A DNA stretch of 64,000 bases from Apostichopus japonicus (taxonomy: Eukaryota > Echinodermata > Holothuroidea > Aspidochirotida > Stichopodidae). Shown here in pieces: positions 27,447 to 39,600 of the stretch. Under the pieces are notes generated by a model that was not told the origin of the DNA, did not search any database, and saw only the letters and a program-made list of their open reading frames with translations. The stretch spans positions 14,712,501-14,776,500 of the forward strand of contig NC_092569.1 in assembly GCF_037975245.1 (NCBI RefSeq), given 5' to 3'. The position numbers and the translations under genes are program-made. Position 1 is the stretch's first letter. Each line of letters begins with the position of its first letter.

Positions 27447-29066
27447 TTGATGGATTATTAGTGCTACCACTAGCTTCTGTGGATGGTATATCTTCTGATG
27501 TTTGTGCAGTAGAAGAGGTCAAGATATCCTGAGTAGTTCTTGGAATTCCTTTGCCAGAAGCATATGTTGCAGAGAAATACAGGATCTAAGTTTGTTTCCT
27601 TTGGTTCGCAACTTACTTATCCGTTGTCAAGTAGACTGTTTCATATAACTGTATCTTTCTAACTAGAGCTTTTTAAGAATAATTTGAGTCAAAAAATGAG
27701 CTTTATTTCGATCAACCTGCAAATTTGTACTTTGTTCCCTTTTTATTTGAAAGTTTGGCTTAAATTATGTTTAATGGAGTACATCACACTGCTATCCTCA
27801 ATACCCTGTTATAATTAACTCAAACATATAATTAAGAAAAGTAGTTTATGACGCGCACCCCGATGTAAGAAATTTTATGAAATATTTTCGGTAAGAGTTG
27901 TTATGAAAATGTGTTTTATATGAGTTTCAAATTGATAATTTGCTTTTTTAATCTTTATATATATTTAGGCGTGTTTCATTTACAGTAGATCAACTATTGT
28001 ATTGGTAACCAAAATAGTATTTCATTTTACCTTCAGATAATACATGCTAATTGATGATTAACAAATTTAAGCAAAACACAATAAAGACGCATTAATTTAA
28101 TTATTTGATTGAAACTATAAAGTAGCTTACTATATTACATTTGTATATAATATTATATTGTATTTTTTTTTTTTAAAGTTTAAAGACTTATACGTCAGAA
28201 TGCAAACAATATTTGTGTACAAACATAAAAATTGCTCAAAGTTAAAGAGTGAAAAACGTTATGGGAATTTGGAATGCTCTATACCACCTTTAAACAAAAT
28301 CCAGATAAACTTATGTGACACTGTTTGCACGGGGGATATATCTATTGAGATACACCACTGTACTTTATAACCATACAAACTCGCAAGGAAAAATAGTTTC
28401 ATTGTTGGATAATAAACAGCACATTATATGTACAAAGCAAATAAAATGGCTAAAGTAAATTAATACAAGATATTTGATGGATTGAGTCGACTTCAAAGGC
28501 ATTTCATTTGGTATACCTGCTTTATTTCTGGGTCGGTGTCCTGTTGGATAGAATATTATGTAGAGCCTATTTTTGATTGCTAAAGATAAAGGCGCATTGC
28601 TTTAATACATAAAATGCCGATATTCATCGATATCCTGGAAGACAAATAATGCGTTGCATCTTAACTTTATTAAGTTGATCTGGTATTTTGGGCATGTTTA
28701 CTAAAAATCATTCCACTCAACTCGTCTCTAATGTTTAGGGTGTCACTTACCGATTAGGAAAAGCCATCTTTAACATGAACTAATAACATAATTCAATGAA
28801 TGTAAATATCAACTTGATGCTTTTACTTGACAAATAAAGTCAATAAAATATTATATATGTACAGTTTCAACTCTGCCATGGCTCCCAGTCATCATAAAAT
28901 ATTTTAATATTTATACTCAGATAAACACCCTCACCTGTGAATGATTTTGGTGTTGCGGTAGTCTTAACACCCCCAAATTTGATGACATCACAATCTCCTT
29001 TGTCTCTGTTCCACTTTGTAGCGCCATTCTCGTCAATTGTTGTTGTATAATAGCAAATCTTTCCTC
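27447..29066 (-). CDS. Three phase-1 exons of an unidentified secreted-type gene
   Basis: Minus-strand exons 28935-29066, 28517-28540 (24 bp) and 27447-27548 have consensus-like edges and are all phase 1 to phase 1, so they join as one frame. The first encodes GKICYYTTTIDENG ... KWNRDKGDC, which vaguely recalls the Cys-end of a kringle or fibronectin type II module. The second is a seven-residue basic microexon. The third is a Ser/Thr-rich linker (TSSTAQTSEDIPSTEASG). The exit phase also matches exon 22756-22821 of gene A, so they could be alternative upstream exons of gene A or part of a separate gene. No start exon or stop was found. Confidence 0.45.
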
Positions 29067-29218
29067 CTTCAGAGGAAAAATTATTACTTTATTTAAATTC
29101 TAACACAGTGTCTAAACTTCATCAACGAAAGTTTTATTTCTTTTACCTATATTTATGCTTTATCGATAGATATTGTCATGAGAAAGTATGCTAGTTGATC
29201 ATGAAAATTCTTGCTATT

Positions 29219-29220
<2 letters not shown>

Positions 29221-29268
<48 letters not shown>
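29221..29268. repeat. (TA)n microsatellite
   Basis: About 24 TA units that directly abut the truncated end of the Penelope-like fragment. Confidence 0.95.
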
Positions 29269-29271
<3 letters not shown>

Positions 29272-30460
29272 TCAAGCGTTGCGCATTCGACGCATTTGCT
29301 CCTCTGAAGTCGATTTTGATTCACGCACTAAAGAACTGTCACAACACCTCCTAAACAGACAGTATTTTCGGGGTACTATTGAAAATGCCATCAAAAAGGC
29401 TAAAAGCAAACCCCGTACCGAAACATTGACGTACAAAACTCGTCAAACCAGTTCCAAAAGGGTACCATTGGTTACTGAATTCCACCCTGGTCTCCCACCA
29501 CTGGTTAATATCATTCAGAAGAATTTTCACCTACTTCAAGGCACCGAACGCCTGAAATCAATATTCCCAGAATTACCTGTCATCGCTTTTAAAAGACCCA
29601 GCAACCTACGGGATATCTTAGTTCGGGCATCCTTTCGGGATGACACCCCATTAGGGGAAAGCATAACAGAAACTACAGGATCATCGCCCTGTACACAAAT
29701 TGCAAAACGTGCTTACTTGTCGATTCGACCGGGGCCTTTCAGAGCAACCAAACCAAACGCACGTTCCAAATTCGGCACAAAATTAACTGCCTATCCAAAA
29801 ATGTCATTTACCTCATCTACTGCAATATTTGTAACTTACAATACATTGGAGAGTCAAAAAACACTCTTAGAATGAGAATGACACAACATAGATCGGCGAT
29901 CAAAACAAAAAAGATCTACCAACCTGTTGCAAATCACTTCAATCTCCAAAATCATTCAATTGAGAATTTGCGTGTTATTGCCATTGACCAGAACGATTCT
30001 TGGACAGATAAATCTAGGAAAGCGAAAGAAAATTTCTGGGAACTAAACCTTAAGACCACGGCACCATTCGGTTTAAACATCAGAAACGATTTGCCGTCCC
30101 AGATAAACCAAAACAATTCCTTTACAATTACGACGGAATCGGATTAAAATAATCCGACGCGGATTAAAATAATCCGAATTTCTAAAACTTCTGCTCAATT
30201 CAGCAGAAATCAGTAAGTCGCTTTGCCCTTACAACCATGCCGACATCTCCTCTATAAAAGAGTTTCAATTCCTGCTACTCCTTGTCACTTTCGGTGATCA
30301 TGCACTGAAGAAGAGCTAGTTTTGCTCGAAAGCTCTGCAAAAACCAAACATTGGCTGTTTTACTTCCAATCACTTACCTAATTCAATTATTGTATCTCAC
30401 TCCAGATCCAGCCTTTCTCTAAATGCAGCATAGTTGTTTAACAGTTTTTCCGTTATTCCT
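29269..30460 (+). mobile_element. Penelope-like retroelement fragment (RT end and GIY-YIG nuclease)
   Basis: 5'-truncated. The first frame starts at SQALRIRRICSS, the conserved late RT region of Penelope-like elements, with FHPGLPPL and RPSNLRDILVRA further on. A second frame carries the GIY-YIG endonuclease (NVIYLIYCNICNLQYIGES, then RMTQHRSAI). The two parts lie in different frames, so the copy is not intact. The 3' non-coding part has paired AATCCG inverted repeats and a hammerhead-like core at about 30290-30340. Both ends sit against TA microsatellites. Confidence 0.85.
30290..30340 (+). ncRNA. Hammerhead-ribozyme-like core in Penelope-like element
   Basis: CTGAAGA (30305-30311), then a GAGC / GCTC hairpin, then GAAA (30328-30331). 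This matches the CUGANGA - stem II - GAAA core reported for Penelope-like elements. I could not pair stems I and III with certainty. The second copy at 33488-33540 keeps the core and stem but changes the loop. Confidence 0.5.
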
Positions 30461-30512
30461 ATATATATATATATATATACATATATATAAACATATATAT
30501 ATATATATATAT
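30461..30512. repeat. (TA)n tract at the 3' edge of the Penelope-like fragment
   Basis: TA units with CA interruptions. A further (TA)n tract lies at 30639-30660. Confidence 0.85.
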
Positions 30513-30659
30513 GATTAGAAAAAAACAGAGAAATAAGATATGACTCACAATTGACAAATAAGGAGTAAAGTTTAGAAAACATATTGGAATTTTCGGTCCC
30601 CCTGGGACCTACGTCAACAATTTGTCAATTATGAGTCATATATATATATATATATATAT

Positions 30660-31747
30660 AAATGTTTATATATTCCGAATTGATACGATATTTAAACCAC
30701 GATATCCCTCCCATGCACAATACTGCTACAGGTTCTACCAGACAGGGGAGGGGGGGGGGTGCTTGAAAGATGTGGCACACTTGGCGCCTCGTACGCACCT
30801 TTCGCAATCAAGAGGAAATCGGCGCCTTCGGGGCCTAATGCTTCAGGCGCCCAGGACCAATGCTGCAGCGGTAAATCGGTACGCCCGAACCCAGTGGTTC
30901 AGAAGTGGTTCATCATTGCATATGCTCTCTGTCCTATGAAAGCATAACAGGCTAAAGATTATGTTTGTGGGTTTGTGTTCCATTAAAGATAGGACGATTC
31001 CTCCTAAGACTAATCTCAAGCGTCGAGACAGATACGCAAGTATCGGACAATATTCACATATGTACATCGTAACATACTAACTATACGGTATACGCAACCA
31101 ATGATTATTAATTTTATACTCATATCCAGGTCTCGCATAAACCGTGAGTCCGTGGTGGTAGGGTGGGTGGTTAACCATTCCCTATATGCGCACTGTACAC
31201 TGTTACCTTCAATATATATCTGTAAATCTGTAAATGTACCTGCATATCATAAAATTTGATTCGCTGTTCTTTTTATGTAGATAACATTGTAAACAATATA
31301 ATTAACATAAATGTTCAGTGACGGGATAAAATATTGAAAATAAATCTTTATTTGCACACATAAATTATGTTCGTTACAAGTATATGAGGACACGATAACT
31401 TTTAATAATATTTTAATACCTCCTTCTTCTTCCATTTTCTGTAATATACATGTCTACGCGGAAATATTACATTAACAACTGAAATAATTAGTCCTATGAT
31501 ACAAACCATTTAGACACTTTCAAAATAAATCATCAAGAAAGATTATTTGTCTCTAAAAGATCTCTCTAAATTTTCCTTCAAAATTCGCTTTCTATACCGT
31601 GTATAGGCCATAATTAACACGACTGATTCTTGCTCATTTTTTTAAATAATAGGCCTATATGCAAAGCATTGATAAAGCCATATGACAATAAAAATATCAA
31701 TATGGAAAAAATAAGAAAATTCTAAGAATAGATATATTTACCTCAAA
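30660..31747. other. Intergenic stretch, nothing recognised
   Basis: Short open frames only, with no domain, splice context or clear repeat apart from small TA runs. Confidence 0.4.
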
Positions 31748-32431
31748 GTAGATTTACCATTGCTTCTGAGGCCAAACTTCAATTCTTTCAGTTTAGATTT
31801 CTGCACAGGATTCTAGGTACTAATAGACTTTTGTTTTTGATGGGGAAGTCAGAATCTCCACTGTGCTCCTTTTGCAAAATTAACGAAGAGTCAATCGAGC
31901 ACCTCTTCTGGGATTGCTACGTGACGGCAAATTTTATCCTTAATGCCGAAATGCGTTTCTTAAATAAACAATTCTTTTTCTCCAAACAAGATATCTTTTT
32001 TGGTTTTGGCAACGTTTACTGTCACCCTTACAACTTCTTAATTATCCACCTGAAGTATTATATTTTCGTATGCAAGACAAGCAACACCGAGCCAAATATC
32101 GATGATTTCTTTTATAAATTTAAATTTGCTTTGAGCGTCGAAAGTTTAAATTATTTTAAGCGAAAACAGCCACGGAAAAATAAAGTGAATTTCCCGGAGC
32201 TTAGAAATGCCTTTTCGTATTGTCCAAACCTGTTTACGTAGAAGTCTCTTATTTAGTTGTGTGTTGTGCAAATGGTTTCTTTTGCTGTCTACTTACATTA
32301 ACTGATACTTACTACAGTTGCTTGAATATGTAACAGACCATACCATTGTTGTTTATGCAATGTATAATTTTTTTGTGTACCATGTTAAGTGATCGTGAAT
32401 ACATATGGAGGAGAAAAAAAAAAAAAAAAAA
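31748..32431 (+). mobile_element. 5'-truncated L1/Tx1-like LINE end with poly(A)
   Basis: The frame starts near 31748 and runs to a stop at 32239-32241. It reads KLQFFQFRFLHRILGTNR, then CSFCKINEESIEHLFWDC. The latter is the CxxC...HLFWxC zinc-binding motif at the C-terminus of L1/Tx1-group RTs. A 3' untranslated part of about 170 bp ends in an A-run at 32414-32431, typical of L1-type insertions. The frame is intact over the part present. Confidence 0.82.
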
Positions 32432-33232
32432 GATTTACCATGCTTGTGGTGATAATAATAATAATAAAAAACTTGTAATAATCTAAAGAGATACAGAAAC
32501 CTCCCCCGTTTATATCGTATAATGTTGAGTTTATGTATTGCTTGTTGAACAAACATTTCTGACAAGTGTGTCTTTAAACTGATCATTGTGTACAAATTAT
32601 CAATATTGCTAGAAGCAACCACGGCTTCAAAATTCTACATTATTAAAATAAAAATTCGCTCGCTTCAAGGTTATTACCACCTCATAAAAATCATAGCCTG
32701 AATTTAGTTCATTTTGTGCGATTACTGATTTTTAATTGTTCCTCTTGTAAACATATGAAACGACATAATTCTCGGCTCCTCGGTCGAAGAGTCTTGTCAA
32801 GTCAAACTTAACGTTACGTTAATAAATGAATCAATTATTGCTGCCAGTGTTTAACGACAAGGCTTTCTTATATAACCTTTTCTGAATTGCACATCATACA
32901 AGATGACGGTTGTATTATTGCTTATTTATAGTAGAAGATGTAGAAAGAAAAGTACCGTATATGAACAAGATTATCGAGTTCGAGGAAGAGGGGGATGTAA
33001 GAGGGTGAGAAGGGGGAGAGGAGATGTAATAGGAGGAGAAGGGGTGAGGGGGTGCACGAGGGTGACAAAGGGTGAGGGAGTGTCCAAAGTTAAATCAGTA
33101 AACTGTATGCTTTATAATAAATGCATTTATAGGTCTTTATGATCACATTTTCAAACGGTGACGCCCACACTCCACCGTATCCCTGCTTCTAGAAGAATAT
33201 GTCCAATTGTCAATATAACAATTGACCTATAT

Positions 33233-33445
<213 letters not shown>

Positions 33446-33712
33446 TAAATTAGGTAAGTGATTGGAGGTAAAACAGCCAATGTTTGGTTTTTGCTGAGCT
33501 TTCGAGCAAGCCTAGCTCTTCTTCAGTGCATGATCACCGAAAGTGACAAGGAGTAGCAAGAATTACATTTATTGTAGAGAAGAGTGTCGTCATGGCAGTG
33601 AAGTCAATGCGACTAACTGATTTCTGCTGGATGTAGCAGAAGTTTTGGAAAATCGGATTATCTTAATCCGTGTCGGATTATTTAAATCCGATACCGTCGT
33701 AATTTCAAAGGA
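33446..33712 (-). mobile_element. Penelope-like element, 3' fragment, second copy
   Basis: The reverse complement matches the last part of the element at 29269-30460: the AATCCG inverted repeats, the CTTCTGCT/AGCAGAA hairpin, the hammerhead-like core and the ...CACTTACCTAATT end. Only about 265 bp is present and there is no coding part. It is inverted relative to the first copy and again embedded between TA tracts (33236-33445 and 33720-33805). Confidence 0.85.
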
Positions 33713-33764
33713 ATATATTTATATTTGTATATATATATATATTTATATGTATATATGTATATAC

Positions 33765-33799
<35 letters not shown>

Positions 33800-34700
33800 T
33801 ATTTGTATATATTTGAGATTTAAATTACCACCGTTTACCACATTTACCACCGTAGCTTAGTGGTACGAACTTTTCTGGAGTGTGTTGATCTTTAATAATT
33901 TATTCTGAAGCCATGCCTGTCCAGGATAACTAAAATCGAAGGGAAAGTATTGTATTGATTTACATCTTCTTTTGTGTTCAATATCCCATTCAGAATATTC
34001 ATTAAATGCGTTGATTAATTATCGCTTAAACTCCTGTGAAGAGACAGCAGTAAAGGTTGATATATATATCATCCAATCAGATATCAACAAAGTAATAAAT
34101 GGCATCGTCTGTGTGAGCGATATGCAATGATCGGATGTGATGTTAAGGAAGCTTCATGGCAAACTCCATTACGTGTATGAAGGACGTGGACAAAACATGT
34201 CGGATCTATACACTATATGTTGTAAGTTACTGGAAATTTAAGTTTCATATCTCTCATATATATGGATGATTGTTAAGTGCTGAATTCGCCCCTCAGCAGC
34301 ATCGATGTCCTAGTAACTCCTCGTTTCATTCTACTGTTTTATTTTTAATTTGCTTCAATATTAACATTTACAATAAAAAGTTGTGTTTCTGCAAAGATTC
34401 AAGCAATACCAATAATTTCGGTTATCACGGTCAATCAGTATAAATAACGTGTTATCTCACTCTACTAAACTAGTGTGGTTCAGTAATATTCTTGCCTTAG
34501 TCAATTGTATTGGTTGCGATCTCTTGAAAATATTTATTTCATATCACTGTCTGAAAACCAGGAACCAATTGATCAGGGTTTAACGGGAAGGGATGTCTCC
34601 TCCCAATTTTGATCCACTTGCGAAATTGTGTGATCTTTTGCAATTTACAAAGAACAATAACTTTCAAGGAAATCATACTGTGGGAGGGAGGGAGTGAGGG

Positions 34701-35167
34701 CAGTGGCATCGCCAGACATTTAAAACTTGGGGGCACAGGGGGTTCAACACTTAATTAGGGGGCACAATGTTTATTTGAATGAATGCCATCAATGGGGAGG
34801 GATCTAAGGAGAAGGGGTGTCCTCCTGAGAAATTTTTGATTAATTAAGGGTCCTTATAGGTGCAATCTGGTGCTATATTTTGCAACTTGGAGTAACTTTA
34901 TGTTCAGGGTAATAGCGAATTTTAAGCACTAGCGGTTCACGCCGGGCCCTCTGTTACCTGGTTAGTGAGAAAACAACTGGTTATTGTGATGGTCGGGGGA
35001 AAGAAGTTTTACTGATGAACATAATACGTTTCGTCCTTTGTAAAAAAAGTTTTTGTTTGAGTATTTTTTTAACATTACAAATCGCATCTGGGGGGGGGGG
35101 GAACTGGGGGCACGATTTGCTTTGGGAGGGCACGTGCCCCCCAGGCCAACCCTTGGCGACGCCACTG
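34701..35167. mobile_element. hAT-like MITE, 467 bp
   Basis: Left terminus CAGTGGCATCGCCAGAC, right terminus (inverted) CAGTGGCGTCGCCAAGG. The termini resemble those of the element at 17056-17989, with similar GGGGGCAC subterminal blocks. The flanking 8 bp are AGTGAGGG and TGTGGGGG (six of eight match), which fits a decayed hAT target duplication. Confidence 0.75.
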
Positions 35168-36903
35168 TGTGGGGGTGAAGGTGCTACTGATGAAAATATC
35201 GTCAGTTGCCATTGCTAATCACATGGTAGATAAAGCGTACATTATGTACAAGGTTTTATTAAGTTGGGGTTCGATTTGTGGGTGTTTCTGTTCCACAAAT
35301 GAGAACCATTTTAACAGTAACGGGTACTGCGAAAAAATGCAGTCGATTTCAAATTGCAAACAACATATATCATGATTAGTCTTACAAAGAATTTATTCAT
35401 TTTGTTGAATGTGATGAAGCCAACAGAGATTCAATTTTACACATATCATTATATTACAATCTGCATCATGATAGGAGGTGTGAAAAACTATTAAGATGAA
35501 AATATTACCTGCTGCCAATTGCATGGTAAATTAAGTGTACACATATATTGAGAGGTAAGAAAGTTGTTCATAAATTCCGAACCAAAGTAGGCTAAGGATC
35601 TTGAATTCGTAGCTGGCATTATAGTCCTAAATCCGATGAGTTAAAAAAAAATTCTCTACACTAGTTATATATATACAATTATTACGAGGTGCCTTTTTAG
35701 TAGTGTACCCTAACGCAAAGTAATTGTGTTACTTTATTGCAAAAGTTTAACTAATAAAATATGCAAAATTATTTATCGGCCGTCAACGTAACAGCAGTAT
35801 TAAGATGGTAGCGCACTTAGTACACAGATCTGTAGGTAGGGCTCGAAAACCTATATATCGCTGAATAATGTATCTAATATTTTAACCGAAGAACATTTAA
35901 CGTGATTTGACCGTTCAAAATTTATAAATGTAGAAAATGTATGTTTTCTTTTCTTTAGTTTACTGTTGTGTCTGTATTGTGAAGAAACTATCATTAAGTG
36001 TTCAGTAAGCTCAGTAAGTGTATAGTCACTGATATACGGATGTGATCTGGACTCTAGTTGTGGTATGGTACCTTAGTAATTAATGGTTATCCGTATATAT
36101 TCAGACCTTATGAAAGCATTCTAGTAAACGTTGAGCATGAAGAATTAAAAAAAATCCCAGTAGTTAAATAGCCAGTAACCACATAAGGGTGTTTAAAAGT
36201 AATATTGTTGTCGTGCAATTTTACGGGTGAGGAATTGGAGGGAGGGTGTCATAGGGTAGGGGTGTGGTCATAATGGGTGGGTTCTGGCGATTTGTGCGTA
36301 AAATAGGAAGTATCTATTAGACGATAGAAGTGGTCTTGTTGTTGTGTTAAGATTTTTGGGGAGGGTGGGGAGTGGTGGGAATGCGGAGGGATGAGGAATG
36401 GTGGGAGTGGTCGGGAGAGATTGGAAGGGAAGGTTTTTGGTGGATCGGAAGGTTGGTTCTTGTAAAAAAAATATCTAAATTCCTTCTTTTAGACGTTTCT
36501 TAAAAGCACTTGAAGACAACTGACTGACGAATACCAACCTTCTCAGCTATTGTCTGTTTAGAGGGGGTGGAATCAAAGTTATATACGCGGTGTGATATGA
36601 GCTGAAGGAAATAATGGAATACTTCGGATAGAGATCTCGTTCAATAGATATATTCAGTGCCTGTATTTTACAAATCGAGTTAGTTACTTCCAAGGCAAAG
36701 AATTTATGCTGAATATGTCACTTCATCATAACAATACAATAAGACGTTGGTGAGGCTTGTGTTTGAACAATAAAACCTCCACAAGGTACTTATTTAAATA
36801 ACAGCTATTTTTCTTTCTTGCAATATTAACATTAATAATTCTTCGGAGAATAGTCTTCACCACATTGTTGTTTCGAGAGGAATCTGACGACATGCTAAAT
36901 CAT
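35168..36903. other. Intergenic stretch, nothing recognised
   Basis: G-rich patches at about 36230-36440 on the plus strand. No gene, TIR pair or clear repeat seen. Confidence 0.4.
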
Positions 36904-37220
36904 TCAAGAGGATGGTCGAATTTTCATCTCAACAGATCTGACGTTGCAGGTATTAGAATACTCAGAGTAGATGTTTTCTCCGTTGCCTCCATTGTAGTCG
37001 CCATTGAGATTGTCATAAGTGCATTTTGCGTAACAGTTCCCATTGTATTGGAAGAGATCGCAATAGATAGAACGAAAATAGCAGCTCACACAATAATAAC
37101 TCTAGTTGACATGCCACCAGCCGCTTCTGTGCTTCTCTGCGCAGTGAAAGTGACCACATGCGTCATTGTCTCGGTCATGTGTACTGAATTGTTTTCCCCT
37201 GCTATAATAGAGATAACTAC
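36904..37220 (-). pseudogene. FReD C-terminal exon, in-frame TAG after GWWHVN
   Basis: This phase-1 exon of 317 bp resembles gene A's last exon. It keeps the Cys-rich insert (SYYCVSC ... CDLFQYNGNCYAKC) before NLNG, but the TAG at 37102-37104 lies just before the insert. The rest stays open and well conserved to IRPSS and TGA at 36904-36906, so the stop is likely recent, polymorphic or a sequence error. Confidence 0.75.
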
Positions 37221-39344
37221 CTGTAAAAGGAAAAGAAGGAAACTCAGTTGATAAGACATGACCGATAACGTTGTGGAAGGGGTGGGGTGGGGGGGGGGGG
37301 ATAAATAAACGATTATGTAACATTGTGAACCAGACTTCGACCTATTCAATTCAAATTGTTAACTAGTTGCCAGAGATTGTCCAATTAATTTGTATTAGTA
37401 ATGTTTTTGTTTTATTTGTTACAAAGTTGTTGGTTTAAGAGGGGACAATTCAGTTCTAGCCATTGTAACCTTTATTAAAACTTGAAATTCATACACAAAT
37501 AAAACAAATTCAAATTTCGATACTTTTTGTAGAAAACTATTTTGTGACTGTTTTTTGTTGTTGTTGATATACGTACCATCAAAATAGGTCTATGTATATG
37601 GTATTTACAAAACAGTTCCATAGATATCTGTATTCAATTCGTTATATCAAAATTGGTCATTATTATAGGACTAAATTGAGGACTGGTGTCTTTGCATATT
37701 CAGGACAGGTTTGTTTCACTTTTTTTCAATCTCTATTCTATGACTGTACATTAAAAACAAAAATTGAACTTGTCTTCGTATGTTTGAAATAATAATCATT
37801 GCTTTACCATTCCTTCAACTCGTTCATGCGTGGGCCTTGATAGTGTTTTTATCATACCACGCAATCATGAACATCTAGGGTAAACGATGGTTGGTTTGTT
37901 AACTGCGTGTATATTATTGTAAGCACTCTATATGAAATGAATGCCTGTAAATATTTGAGGCGAAATGTGACTAAAATGTCCTTACATGCACAGTTTATTT
38001 TTTGATATTTAATTGATGATTAAATTATCGGCGAGGTAAACAGTTGTGAAATAGAAAGGAGCACTGTAAGATATGATACTTTGTGTGAATTTTCTGTCTG
38101 TGTGAGAAAAGTACATATGTGTAAAGGAACTGTTATCTCAATGACGTATAAACTTCACAGTTCTAACTATAAATTATGTAACAACAAAAAGCTTGATAGC
38201 CACATGAAGTGATCGAGCTGGCGTTTACACCAGTCAAAGTCTATATGCATCTAGTATATATTTTATGCCACTTATATTTCCAACTAATTGTTGTTTCGGG
38301 TGAATAGCAACAATCAAACAATATATATTCGATTTTCGTTACAGTTAAAGAAGACTGCAATGGAATATTGATGTCACTATATTATTTTATATATAGGTAT
38401 TTATTTTCATAGTGAACATGTTAGCCACTTTTAACTTAAACCTATTAAGTAAAGCAAACTCCAAACACCAAACAAACCTGTGTTTCCACTGCTACGATCA
38501 GCGAGTTTATTCATTGTATAGTTGCTGCTTTCAGAATCTATTTGAAACTCTGGATATTAAGCATTTTTAACAGATCCGCTAGAAGTAGTGATGTCAAAGC
38601 GAAGCTTGTAGTTTCTCTGGTTCGTCAAGTAATGAAGCTTTTCATTTCCCAGCCATAAGTTCCTGTTGTCACCAAACCCTGCTTTGTACGCAGCCCAGTT
38701 TTGATAAAAACTAGTAGATCCATCAGTACGACGTTGAAATACCTGAAAAGATTGCAGGTAAAAATAATCAAGTAAAGGTAATTGTGGGAAGCAGTTAAAG
38801 CATGTTACCAGGCAAAACTAACCTCAGAAACAACACACATCTATATCTTCACAGAATAATATATCCGTATTACAAACTCATGATTTTTCATTATTTCGTG
38901 TTTGTTGTTTGGGGGGGGGGGGGGTGTCTAAAGACCATTTTTCCTTATAATGCATATGCTGCTTTTAACCATATGCAATAGACGAACTCATAATAACTTA
39001 CAGAAAAGAGAGTTACACAGTTTAAATCAAAGACTTACGGTCCATCCTCCACCGTTTTCCATTTTACAATTTACGTCGAATGGTAAACCAGGCCATCCAG
39101 TAGGCATGATTTTATAAACGCCATCTTGCCTATGTCTAGCGTCATAAACATCCTGACAGTCTGTATACAAGGACTCACAAGTTTCACCGTCACCTTCGTA
39201 TCCCGCATTACAATAACACTGTCGTACTTCATTCTTGACATCACACACAGCATTGGCACTACATGTGTAGTCTTCGCAGATCAGTTGGTTATTGTTACAA
39301 GAACAATTTTGTGTGCAGTCATCGTTAACGTATGTTTGTCCACT
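36904..39344 (-). pseudogene. Duplicated last three exons of FReD gene A, with two in-frame stops
   Basis: Exons 39039-39344 (VWC/EGF/FReD start; CYCNAGYEGDGETC, DCQDVYDAR, MENGGGWT), 38478-38742 (VFQRR ... WLGNEKLHYLT) and 36904-37220 (FSTHDRDNDAC ... VEMKIRPSS) match gene A exons 5-7 closely, with similar intron sizes and the same phases. A TAA at 38557-38559 and a TAG at 37102-37104 lie in frame; both positions are sense codons in gene A. The TIL exon and start exons are absent. The arrangement is a segmental copy of about 2.4 kb. Its last exon could still be used by the upstream gene B, since the phases fit. Confidence 0.75.
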
Positions 39345-39600
39345 CTACAAATTAATTGATGAAAATATAAAAATGATATTTATTAAACTTTAGTTTTTCT
39401 TTACTAAGACTTTGTGTTCACGCCAGGTCAGTTAGCTTAAATGCCATCTTTGTTTCATTTTTTACAAATTTTACATTTAATACCCCCCCCCCCCCCCAAG
39501 GAATATCATTGCAAAGATAATGCAGCTTGTTACGTAGATATATATTGTATTAAGAATAAAATTGTTATTTTATTATAATTAACGTTCTATTATTGCTTAC

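Noticed and set aside
36865-37251. 128-codon plus-strand frame
   Set aside because: Antisense to the duplicated FReD C-terminal exon.
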